From Corynebacterium sphenisci DSM 44792 (lineage in GTDB: Bacteria > Actinomycetota > Actinomycetes > Mycobacteriales > Mycobacteriaceae), in contig NZ_CP009248.1 of assembly GCF_001941505.1 (NCBI RefSeq), positions 1,860,001 through 1,924,000 on the forward strand: DNA of 64,000 nt. The letters run 5' to 3'. The translations under genes were made by a program, and so were the position numbers. The number at the start of each line of letters is the position of its first letter. Within the stretch, counting starts at the first letter, position 1. Positions 26,069-33,158 of this stretch are shown here, piece after piece. Under the pieces are notes generated by a model. The model did not search any database, was not told where the DNA came from, and saw nothing but the letters and a program-made list of their open reading frames with translations.

Positions 26069-27207
26069 GGCCGCACCGCCCGATCCCGGCCGAGCAGCCA
26101 GAAGAACAGCGGGCCGCCGACCAGGGCGGTGATCATGCCCAGCGGCAGATCCGCGTTGGGCACCAGGGTGCGCGCCGCGACATCGGCGATGGTGGTGGTG
26201 AGCGCCCCGCCGAGCAGGCTGGCGGGCACCAGCAGCCGGTGCCCGGGGCCGAAGAGCAGGCGCAGCGCATGCGGCACCACCAGGCCCACGAAGACGATGA
26301 TCCCGGAGAAGGCCACCCCGGCGGCGACCAGCAGCGCGGAGAGCACGATCACGATCCGGCGCAGCCGGGCCACGTCCACCCCGAGATGCCGGGCGGGGGT
26401 CTCCCCCAGCGAGATCAGGTCGAGTTGGCCGGCCAGCCCGATGAAGGCCACCGCGATCACCGCGGTGACCGCGGCGATGATCGCCGCGGCGGTCCAGGAG
26501 CCGCCGGCGAAGGTGCCCATCTGCCAGAACACGATCTGGTCCCGGGCGGTGGGGTTGGCGATGAAGGTGAGCAGGCTGACCAGGCCGCCGCCGATGGCGT
26601 TGACCGCCACCCCGACCAGGATGATCCCGGCGGCGTCGCCGCGGCCGCCGCGGGCCCGGGCGATGGCGGCGACCACCGCGGTGGCGCCCACCCCGCCGGC
26701 GAAGGCGCCGAGGGTGGTCAGCCACTGCCCGCCCAGCCAGGCCCCGGCGAAGGGCAGCGCCGGGGCGAGCACCACGGTGCACGCGGCGCCGACCGCGGCC
26801 CCGGAGGACACCCCGATGAGCCCGGGTTCGGCCAGGGGGTTGCCGAAGATCGCCTGCAGGGTCACCCCGGCCACCGCCAGGCCCGCCCCGACCAGGGCGG
26901 CGACGATGATCCGGGGGAAGCGCACGTACCACAGCACCGCGTCCGCCGGGGCCGCGGCGGCGTCCGCCGGGGCGAGCCCCAGCCCGCGGCCGATCGCGGC
27001 GAGCACGTCGGCGACGCCGATGCCGAGCTGGCCGGTGAGCGCGGAGGCGAGCATCAGCCCCACCAGGGCGGCCGCCATGACCACCAGGATCACCGTGCGG
27101 CGGAGCGCGCCGCCGCCGGCCGGGCGCACCGCCGCGGCCGGGTCTGCGGGCGGCGCCGCGACCGCGGGATCGGCGGCGCCGGCCGGCCGGGCCGGCCGCG
27201 CCCTCAT
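26065..27207 (-). CDS. hmuU: Heme ABC transporter permease HmuU
   Basis: This 380-aa FecCD-family permease has about ten membrane helices. It contains the BtuC/HmuU signature blocks (FPRIIVAALVGAGLAVAGVTLQ, NPLAEPGLIGVSSGAA and GLVVPHALRLLFG). An unusually long Ala/Pro-rich N-terminus of about 35 residues precedes the first helix. It overlaps hmuT and hmuV by four bases on either side. It forms the membrane channel with HmuV as motor and HmuT as heme-binding lipoprotein. Confidence 0.93.
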   Translation of the reverse strand: MRARPARPAGAADPAVAAPPADPAAAVRPAGGGALRRTVILVVMAAALVGLMLASALTGQLGIGVADVLAAIGRGLGLAPADAAAAPADAVLWYVRFPRIIVAALVGAGLAVAGVTLQAIFGNPLAEPGLIGVSSGAAVGAACTVVLAPALPFAGAWLGGQWLTTLGAFAGGVGATAVVAAIARARGGRGDAAGIILVGVAVNAIGGGLVSLLTFIANPTARDQIVFWQMGTFAGGSWTAAAIIAAVTAVIAVAFIGLAGQLDLISLGETPARHLGVDVARLRRIVIVLSALLVAAGVAFSGIIVFVGLVVPHALRLLFGPGHRLLVPASLLGGALTTTIADVAARTLVPNADLPLGMITALVGGPLFFWLLGRDRAVRP

Positions 27208-28250
27208 CCGGCGGCCCCGCCGCCGTAGAGCGCCGCGGCCATCGCGTCGATCACCTGCGCGGTCTGCGGGCCGAAGGAGAGCAGCTGGGAGTCCGGCACG
27301 TCGAGCACCGACTCATTGGCCCCGGCCGGGGTCTGCGCCATCCCGGGCAGGTCCACCAGCCCGGCGACCCCGCCGACGGACTCCAGGCCCCCGGTCATCA
27401 CGATCACGGTGTCCGGCGCGGCCGCGGCGAGCGCCTCCGGGGTCAGCGGCACGAAGCCGGCGTCGATCCCGGAGTCCCCGGCGGCGTCCACCCCGCCGAG
27501 CATCTCGATGAGCTCCCCGGCCCCGGTGTCCCGCCCGGCGATCAGCGCCGTGGAGGTGCCGCGCACGTAGAGCAGCAGCATCCGGCGGCCGTCCGCGCGG
27601 GCCCGGGCCGCCTCCGCGGCGGCGTCGATGCCGGCGGTGATCGCCCCCCGGGCCGCCCCGGCGTCGCCGAGGCCCAGGGCGGCGGCGACCTGGTCGGCGA
27701 GATCGCCGACCGTGGAGGGCAGCCGCCGGTCGCTGACGTGCACCACCGGGATGCCCGCCTCCCGGAACCCGCGGATCGCGGCCACCGGGCCGATGGTGCC
27801 GTCGGTGAGGATCAGATCCGGTTCCAGGGCCATCACCGACTCCGGGTTCACCGCGTGCCCGCCGGGGGTGAGCTCGGGCAGCCCGGCCACCCCGGGGAAA
27901 TCGGAGGCGATGTCCCGGCCGACCAGCCGGTCGCCCATGCCCAGCGCCCACACCATCCGGGACAGCGCCCCGGAGCGGTCCAGGGCGATCACCCGGTCCA
28001 CCTTGGTGACGGTGACCTCGTTGCCGCGGTCGTCGACCAGGGTGACCGGCAGCGCCGGTCGCGGATCCGGCAGCAGCACCTCCGGATCCCGCGGGGGCAG
28101 ATCGGCGTGCACCGCCCCGGCGGCGCCGGCGGCGGACTCGGGTGCGGCGTCCCGGTCCGGCAGCGCGCAGGAGGCCAGCGCCCCGGCGAGCACGATGAGC
28201 GCCAGCAGGAGGGCGACGACGCCCTGCCTGCGCAATGGGGTGATCGGCAT
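27204..28250 (-). CDS. hmuT: Heme-binding lipoprotein HmuT
   Basis: This 348-aa substrate-binding protein has a lipobox in GALASC (Cys28), so it is anchored to the outer face of the membrane. Cluster A-2 binding-protein features are seen: DRVIALDRSGALSRMVWALG, PELTPGGHAVNPESVMALEPDLIL and GGVDAAGD. The conserved His in GGHAVN is the likely heme ligand, corresponding to the H/Y ligand set of corynebacterial HmuT. ATG 28250 has GGAG 9 nt upstream. The promoter (TACCGT on the minus strand) and a DtxR-like box lie just upstream, so iron limitation should induce the whole hmuTUV-hmuO operon. Confidence 0.92.
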   Translation of the reverse strand: MPITPLRRQGVVALLLALIVLAGALASCALPDRDAAPESAAGAAGAVHADLPPRDPEVLLPDPRPALPVTLVDDRGNEVTVTKVDRVIALDRSGALSRMVWALGMGDRLVGRDIASDFPGVAGLPELTPGGHAVNPESVMALEPDLILTDGTIGPVAAIRGFREAGIPVVHVSDRRLPSTVGDLADQVAAALGLGDAGAARGAITAGIDAAAEAARARADGRRMLLLYVRGTSTALIAGRDTGAGELIEMLGGVDAAGDSGIDAGFVPLTPEALAAAAPDTVIVMTGGLESVGGVAGLVDLPGMAQTPAGANESVLDVPDSQLLSFGPQTAQVIDAMAAALYGGGAAG

Positions 28251-28269
28251 ATCCTCGAACTCCGGCTGT

Positions 28270-28288
28270 TTAGGCGACGCTGACCTGG
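28270..28288 (-). promoter_or_regulatory. DtxR-like iron box upstream of hmuT
   Basis: TTAGGCGACGCTGACCTGG matches 13 of 19 positions of the DtxR/IdeR consensus TTAGGTTAGGCTAACCTAA, with both outer half-sites well kept. It lies about 20-38 bp upstream of the hmuT ATG, directly downstream of a TACCGT -10 on the minus strand, so bound repressor would cover the transcription start. Heme-uptake genes are known DtxR targets in corynebacteria. Confidence 0.7.
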
Positions 28289-28446
28289 TCACGGTAGCAC
28301 AGCGCGGGGAGCCGAACCCAGGCGAAGCAGGCCGTACATCGGGCTTGCCGCGCACCCGGGATCCCCCCGCGGCCGCCGGCGGCGGGGGCGGCCACCGGGG
28401 GCGGCCGGCCCGGCGCCGCGGCGGGCCGGTGGGCGATGATGGGCGG

Positions 28447-29004
28447 ATGGAACCGCTCATCCTGCCCTTCGCCGGGATCACCCCGCGCATCCACCCCGAG
28501 GCGTGGATCGCGCCGACGGCGACCATCATCGGCGACGTGGTCATCGGCCCCGGCTCCTCGGTGTTCTACGGCTGCGTGCTGCGCGGCGACGTGGGCCCGA
28601 TCCGGATCGGCGCCCGCACCAACATCCAGGACAACTGCACGGTGCACGTGGACCGGGGCGTGCCGGCAATCCTCGGCGACGACGTCACCGTGGGGCACCT
28701 GGCCCTGGTGCACGGCGCCACCGTCGGCGACGCCACCCTGGTGGGCATGCAGGCCACGCTGCTCTCCGGTTCCCGGGTCGGCGCCGGCAGCCTCATCGCC
28801 GCCGGGGCGGTGGTGCTGGAGGACCAGGAGATCCCGGCCGGCGCCCTGGCCACCGGGGTGCCCGCGAAGGTGCGCCGGGAGCTCGACGCGGCGGCCGCGG
28901 CGGGTTTCGTCGCCCATGCCGGGCGCTACGTCGGCACCGCCGCCGCGCACCGCGGGCTGCGCCCGATCCCGCTGGCCGAGGTCCTCGACGAGACCATCGG
29001 CTGA
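28447..29004 (+). CDS. Gamma-class carbonic anhydrase family protein
   Basis: This 185-aa left-handed beta-helix protein has hexapeptide repeats (IGDVVIGPGSSVFYG, then VLRGDVGPIRIGARTNIQDN). It includes the three zinc-ligand His regions of the gamma-CA/PaaY group: TVHVDRG, VGHLALVHGATV and the RGD-like Arg/Asp pair. It likely hydrates CO2 or acts as a related acyl/metal protein; members are trimeric. ATG 28447 follows GATGAT by 6 nt, similar to other leaderless starts here. It is divergent from hmuT across the iron-box region, but the box lies nearer hmuT. Confidence 0.87.
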   Translation: MEPLILPFAGITPRIHPEAWIAPTATIIGDVVIGPGSSVFYGCVLRGDVGPIRIGARTNIQDNCTVHVDRGVPAILGDDVTVGHLALVHGATVGDATLVGMQATLLSGSRVGAGSLIAAGAVVLEDQEIPAGALATGVPAKVRRELDAAAAAGFVAHAGRYVGTAAAHRGLRPIPLAEVLDETIG

Positions 29005-29041
29005 CCCGGCGGCCCACCCCCGCACCCGGAGGCGGGCGGGG

Positions 29042-29467
29042 TCAGGGCCGCAGCACGTCCAGGGCGGGATGCGGGATGAGCCGCAGCACCGTCCAGGCGA
29101 TGAGCGCGGCCACCGCGATCCGGCCCAGCCCGGGGATCCGCGCCGGCCCGGCCGCCGGGCGGCCCAGGGCGCGGGCCGCCCAGGCCAGCCAGGCCCAGCC
29201 GGCGAGGGCCACCGCGACCACGCCGAGGGCGTTGTAGCCCAGCGCGGCGGGCAGATCCGCGCGGGTGAGCGCCTGCAGCATCCGGGCGGTGCCGCACACC
29301 GGGCAGTCCACGCCGAGCAGCGCCCGGGTGGGGCAGGCCGGCACCGGCCCACCGGGGGTCTCCGGATCCGCGGCGGCGAGGGCGGCGCAGCCGGCGAGCG
29401 CGGCGGCGGCCGCCGCCGCCGGCGCCGCCGGATGCGGACGGCCCCGGGCCGGTCGCGCGGGCGCCAC
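29042..29467 (-). CDS. DUF2752 domain membrane protein
   Basis: This 141-aa protein has about three hydrophobic segments and the DUF2752 core: PTRALLGVDCPVCGTARMLQAL followed by YNALGVVAVALAG. The conserved CPxCGxxR motif is intact. Function of the family is unknown. GTG 29467 is 5 bp after the pncA stop with GGAG 9 nt upstream, which makes it the second gene of a pncA operon. Confidence 0.75.
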   Translation of the reverse strand: MAPARPARGRPHPAAPAAAAAAALAGCAALAAADPETPGGPVPACPTRALLGVDCPVCGTARMLQALTRADLPAALGYNALGVVAVALAGWAWLAWAARALGRPAAGPARIPGLGRIAVAALIAWTVLRLIPHPALDVLRP

Positions 29468-29472
29468 CGCGG

Positions 29473-30150
29473 CTACTCCACGATCGCGCCGGCGTCGGCC
29501 ATCTCGGCCAGCGCCGCCGCACCGCGGTCCGGGTCCACCGCGGCGATGAGCCCGGTGGGCACATGCACCTCGAAGCCCTCGCGCAGCCCGTCGAGCACGG
29601 TGGCGCGCACGCAGTGGTCGGTGGCCACCCCGCAGACGTCGATCCGCTCCACCCCGGCGGCGCGCAGCGCCTCGGCCAGGCCCACGCCGGCGGCGGTGGC
29701 CCCCTCGAAGCCGGAGTAGGCCGCGCAGTAGGCGCCCTTGGTCACCTCGATCCACTCCGCATGCGGGTTGACCTCGGCGAAGAGGTCGGTCACGCGCAGC
29801 GCCAGCGGGTGCAGCGCCGCGCCCCGGGTGCCGGCCACGCAGTGCACCGGCCAGCTGTCCACGAAATCGGGCTCGGCGGCGAAGTGATCGCCGGGGTCGA
29901 CGTGCTCGTCGCGGGTGGTCACCAGCAGGGAGTACTTCCCGGCCCGGCCGACCACGTGCACCCCCATCGCCTGGTAGGCGGCGACGGCCCCGGACACGGC
30001 CAGCGCCCCGCCCTCGGAGAAGTCGTTCTGCGCGTCGACGATGACCAGGGCGGTCACCGACCGGGTGCGCCCCTCCTCCGGGTCGTCGGCGAAGGCGGGC
30101 CGCAGCGAGGTCGGCTCCGCGGGGTCCGGGATGATCCGCGGCTCGTTCAT
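29473..30150 (-). CDS. pncA: Nicotinamidase (isochorismatase family)
   Basis: This 225-aa cysteine hydrolase converts nicotinamide to nicotinate in NAD salvage. The catalytic triad is visible: Asp in LVIVDAQNDF, Lys in EVTKGAYCAAYSGFEG, and nucleophile Cys in VCGVATDHCVRAT. Metal ligands are in TTRDEHVDPGDHF. ATG 30150 follows TATGGT (minus strand, 30158-30163) by 7 nt, so it is probably leaderless; the longer upstream frame is rejected. An N-terminal extension of about 30 residues (NEPRIIPDPAEPTSL...) is more than in M. tuberculosis PncA (186 aa). Confidence 0.92.
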   Translation of the reverse strand: MNEPRIIPDPAEPTSLRPAFADDPEEGRTRSVTALVIVDAQNDFSEGGALAVSGAVAAYQAMGVHVVGRAGKYSLLVTTRDEHVDPGDHFAAEPDFVDSWPVHCVAGTRGAALHPLALRVTDLFAEVNPHAEWIEVTKGAYCAAYSGFEGATAAGVGLAEALRAAGVERIDVCGVATDHCVRATVLDGLREGFEVHVPTGLIAAVDPDRGAAALAEMADAGAIVE

Positions 30151-30246
30151 GCCGGGAACCATAGCAGCGGGCCGCGGCGGGCGCCGGGGGCGCGTTTTCC
30201 GCCCCGGCCGCCCGCGGCCGGGCCCGCCCGGCCCTAGGATGCAACC

Positions 30247-30282
30247 ATGAGCCCCCGCCACCGCAGAGGAGCCGGCCGATGA
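30247..30282 (+). CDS. Leaderless 11-codon uORF before the DUF808 gene
   Basis: ATG 30247 lies 6 nt behind TAGGAT (30235-30240). It encodes MSPRHRRGAGR and stops at a TGA that overlaps the ATG of the next gene (ATGA). The transcript should therefore begin at this tiny ORF, and re-initiation would translate the main gene, helped by the internal GAGGAG. It may be a regulatory leader or only a device for leaderless initiation. Confidence 0.45.
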   Translation: MSPRHRRGAGR

Positions 30283-31193
30283 GCGCCGGACTCGCCGCCC
30301 TGCTCGACGACGTCGCCCTCATCGCCCGCGCCGCCGCGGCCAGCATCGACGACGTCGGCGCCGCCGCCGCCCGGGTGGGCACCAAGGCCGCCGGGGTGGT
30401 CGTCGACGACGCCGCGGTGACCCCCCGCTTCGTCGCCGGGGTGACCCCGGCCCGGGAACTGCCGATCATCTGGCGGATCACCAAGGGCTCCCTGTTCAAC
30501 AAAATCGTGCTCATCCTGCCGGTGGCGCTGCTGCTCAGCGCCTTCGCGCCCTGGGCGCTGCAGCCGATCCTCATGCTGGGGGCGACCTACCTCTGCTACG
30601 AGGGCGCGGAGAAGATCCTGGAGCGGCTCACCGGCGGGGCCCATGCGGAACCGGTCGCCCACGTCGGGCCCGGCGCGGAGGACAAGCTGGTCAAGGCGGC
30701 GATCACCACGGACCTGATCCTCTCCGCGGAGATCATGGTGATCTCGCTCAACGAGGTCGCCGCACAACCACTGCTGCAGCGGGCGATGATCCTGGTGCTC
30801 GTCGCCGTCGGCATCACCGCCCTGGTCTACGGGGCGGTCGGGGTGCTGGTGAAGATGGACGATATCGGGCTGCGGCTCGGCGAATCCGATGCCGCCGGCA
30901 CCCGGCGGGCGGGCCGGGCCCTGGTGCGCGCGATGCCGCGGGTGCTGCGGCTCATCTCCGTGATCGGGGTGCTCGCCATGCTCTGGGTGGGCGGGCACAT
31001 CATGCTGGTCGGGGTGCACGATCTGCTCTGGGCCGCGCCCTATGAGCTGGTGCACCACCTGGCCGCGGCGGTGCCCGCCGGGGCGGCGGCCTGGGCGGTG
31101 GACACCGCCTGCGCGATGGTCGTCGGCCTGGTCTGGGGCGCCCTGGTGGTGGCGGTGACCATGGCCCCGCCGCTGCGCCGGCTGCTGCACTGA
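30279..31193 (+). CDS. DUF808 (YedI-like) inner membrane protein
   Basis: This 304-aa membrane protein of the DUF808 family starts AGLAALLDDVALIARAAAASIDDVGAAAARVGTKAAGVVVDD, followed by TPARELPIIWRITKGSLFNKIVLI and five to six hydrophobic segments. The family is widespread and its function is unknown. ATG 30279 has GAGGAG upstream and overlaps an 11-codon uORF. It ends in a strong hairpin at 31228-31255. Confidence 0.85.
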   Translation: MSAGLAALLDDVALIARAAAASIDDVGAAAARVGTKAAGVVVDDAAVTPRFVAGVTPARELPIIWRITKGSLFNKIVLILPVALLLSAFAPWALQPILMLGATYLCYEGAEKILERLTGGAHAEPVAHVGPGAEDKLVKAAITTDLILSAEIMVISLNEVAAQPLLQRAMILVLVAVGITALVYGAVGVLVKMDDIGLRLGESDAAGTRRAGRALVRAMPRVLRLISVIGVLAMLWVGGHIMLVGVHDLLWAAPYELVHHLAAAVPAGAAAWAVDTACAMVVGLVWGALVVAVTMAPPLRRLLH

Positions 31194-31227
31194 GCCCCGC
31201 CCCGGACCCCGCCCCTCCCCTCCCCTC

Positions 31228-31255
31228 CCCGCCCGCGCCGCCCGGCGCGGGCGGG
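31228..31255 (+). terminator. 13-bp hairpin after DUF808 gene
   Basis: CCCGCCCGCGCCG pairs with its complement around a two-base loop, 35 bp past the stop and before the promoter of the ABC pair. A run of CCCCT repeats precedes it. Confidence 0.55.
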
Positions 31256-31282
31256 CGCCGTCGACGCGCCCGCGGGCCCGGT

Positions 31283-31301
31283 GTAGGGTTGTCTGCCATA
31301 A
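31283..31301 (+). promoter_or_regulatory. DtxR-like box over the promoter of the ABC pair
   Basis: GTAGGGTTGTCTGCCATAA agrees with 12 of 19 positions of the DtxR consensus and includes TAGGGT (31284-31289), a plausible -10. It lies 37-55 bp before the GTG of the first ABC gene. The match is weaker than the hmuT box and needs binding data. Confidence 0.4.
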
Positions 31302-31337
31302 CACCGAAAGCCTTGAGGTTTATTTTCGGGAGGCGAT

Positions 31338-33155
31338 GTGACCACGATCGACCAGCGGGAACACGATGCGCGGGAGGAGACCGGGGATCCGCCGGCGCAG
31401 CCCGGGATCGGGGCGCTCATCCGGCCCGCCCGGGGCTCGATGATCCTCAGCGCGACCCTCAGCGGGCTCGGCGCGATCCTCTCGATCGTCCCCTATATCG
31501 CGCTCACCGAGATGGCGGTGACCTGGTTGCGCGGCGACGGCGGCCACCCGCGCACCCTGGCGGCGGTGGCGGTGGCCGCCGCCCTGGCCGGCAGCCTGCT
31601 CTACTCCATCGGGGTGGGTCTGACCCACATGTCCGAGGCCCGGCTGCGGCACCGGCTGCGGATGGCCCTGGTGCGCACCCTGGGCCGGATCCCGCTGGGC
31701 CGGGTGGACCAGACCTCCTCCGGGGCGATCCGGAAGATGGTGGTCGACGACACCGTCGCGATCCACACCATCGTCGCGCACCTGGCCGGGGACTTCACCT
31801 ACGCCGGGGTGTCCCTCGTGGTCGGCTTCGGCTACCTGCTGTGGGTGGACTGGCGGCTGGCGCTGCTGCTGCTGGTGATCTGGATCCTGTGCATCGCCCT
31901 GGCCATCGGCATCGGGCTGACCCGGGCCGGGGAGATCATGCGCGCCTTCGGGGTGGCGCAGACCCGGCTGTCCGCCACCACCGTGGAGATGGTCGAGGGC
32001 ATCGAGGAGATCAAGAACTTCCAGGCCGCCGACGCCGCGCGCACCCGCTTCGACGACGCCCGGCGCGCCTTCACCGACATCTCCTACGACTGGGTCCACG
32101 GCTTCGGCCGGGGCATGGCGGTGGTCTACGCCCTGCTGCACCCGGCGGCGGTGGCCGCCACGGTCGCCCCGGCGGCGTACCTCTTCGTGCGCAACGGCTG
32201 GCTGGAGCCCGGCTACGCGCTGCCCTTCTTCCTCATCGGGATCGGCATCCCGCAGGGCCTGATGCAGGCGGTGTCCCTGGTGCAGCACCTCTACGAGGCG
32301 CGGCTGGCCGCCGGCGCCACCGCCGCGATGCTCGCCGAGGAGCCGATGCCCGAGGGAGCCGACCCCGAGGGGCCGGTCCCCGCACCCGGCGAGGTGCGCC
32401 TGGAGGAGGTCACCTTCGGCTACGACCCGGCTCAGCCGGTGCTGCACGGGGTGTCCCTCACCGCCGCCGCCGGGGAGGTCACCGCCCTGGTGGGGCCCTC
32501 CGGCGGGGGCAAGACCACCATCGCCCGGCTCATCGCCCGCTTCCACGACCCCGACTCCGGGACGGTGCGGGTCGGCGGCCTGGACGCCCGGGAGGTGAGC
32601 CTGGAATGGCTGCTGTCGAATATCGCCATCGTCTTCCAGGACGTCTCCCTGGTGCACGACACCGTGGCCGCGAACATCGCCCTGGGCCATGCCGACGCCG
32701 ACCGGGCGCGGATCGAGGAGGCGGCGAAGGCCGCCTGCATCCACGAGCGGATCCTGCGGCTGCCGCAGGGCTACGACACCGTGGTCGGCGACGCCGGGGG
32801 CGTCCTCTCCGGCGGGGAGCGCCAGCGAATCACCATCGCCCGGGCCTATCTGCAGGACGCGCCGATCCTGGTGCTCGACGAGGCCACCGCCCAGGCCGAT
32901 CCCCGCTCCGAGCGGGCGATCCACCGGGCCCTGGGCACCCTGGCCCGGGGCCGCACCGTGATCATCATCGCGCACCGGCTGGCCACCATCGCCGGCGCGG
33001 ACCGGATCCTGGTCGTCGACGGCGGCCGGATCGTCGAATCCGGCCGGCATGCGGAGCTGCTCGCCGCCGACGGCGCCTACGCGGCGCTGTGGCGCGCCCA
33101 GCAGACCGGGCCCGCCGACACCGCATCCGCCACCCCGGCCCCCGAGGAGGACTGA
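31338..33155 (+). CDS. ABC half-transporter 1 of a heterodimer (siderophore-importer-like, IrtA/YbtP type)
   Basis: This 605-aa TMD-NBD fusion has six helices in residues 35-310, Walker A GPSGGGKTT at 386-394, signature LSGGERQR, and VLVLDEATAQADPRSE with Ala in place of the usual Ser after Thr. GTG 31338 is preceded by GGGAGG. The second half-transporter follows after 3 bp. Exporter-fold pairs that import ferric siderophores (IrtAB in mycobacteria, YbtPQ in Yersinia, CdtPQ in C. diphtheriae) look like this. The DtxR-like promoter box fits iron uptake, but no siderophore-interacting domain is fused here, so the substrate is an inference. A drug or lipid exporter is the alternative. Confidence 0.78.
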   Translation: MTTIDQREHDAREETGDPPAQPGIGALIRPARGSMILSATLSGLGAILSIVPYIALTEMAVTWLRGDGGHPRTLAAVAVAAALAGSLLYSIGVGLTHMSEARLRHRLRMALVRTLGRIPLGRVDQTSSGAIRKMVVDDTVAIHTIVAHLAGDFTYAGVSLVVGFGYLLWVDWRLALLLLVIWILCIALAIGIGLTRAGEIMRAFGVAQTRLSATTVEMVEGIEEIKNFQAADAARTRFDDARRAFTDISYDWVHGFGRGMAVVYALLHPAAVAATVAPAAYLFVRNGWLEPGYALPFFLIGIGIPQGLMQAVSLVQHLYEARLAAGATAAMLAEEPMPEGADPEGPVPAPGEVRLEEVTFGYDPAQPVLHGVSLTAAAGEVTALVGPSGGGKTTIARLIARFHDPDSGTVRVGGLDAREVSLEWLLSNIAIVFQDVSLVHDTVAANIALGHADADRARIEEAAKAACIHERILRLPQGYDTVVGDAGGVLSGGERQRITIARAYLQDAPILVLDEATAQADPRSERAIHRALGTLARGRTVIIIAHRLATIAGADRILVVDGGRIVESGRHAELLAADGAYAALWRAQQTGPADTASATPAPEED

Positions 33156-33158
33156 CCC

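Noticed and set aside
28270..28446. DtxR-like box as a regulator of the gamma-carbonic anhydrase gene
   Set aside because: The box lies over the hmuT promoter, about 160 bp from the carbonic anhydrase start, which has its own -10-like hexamer 6 nt upstream.
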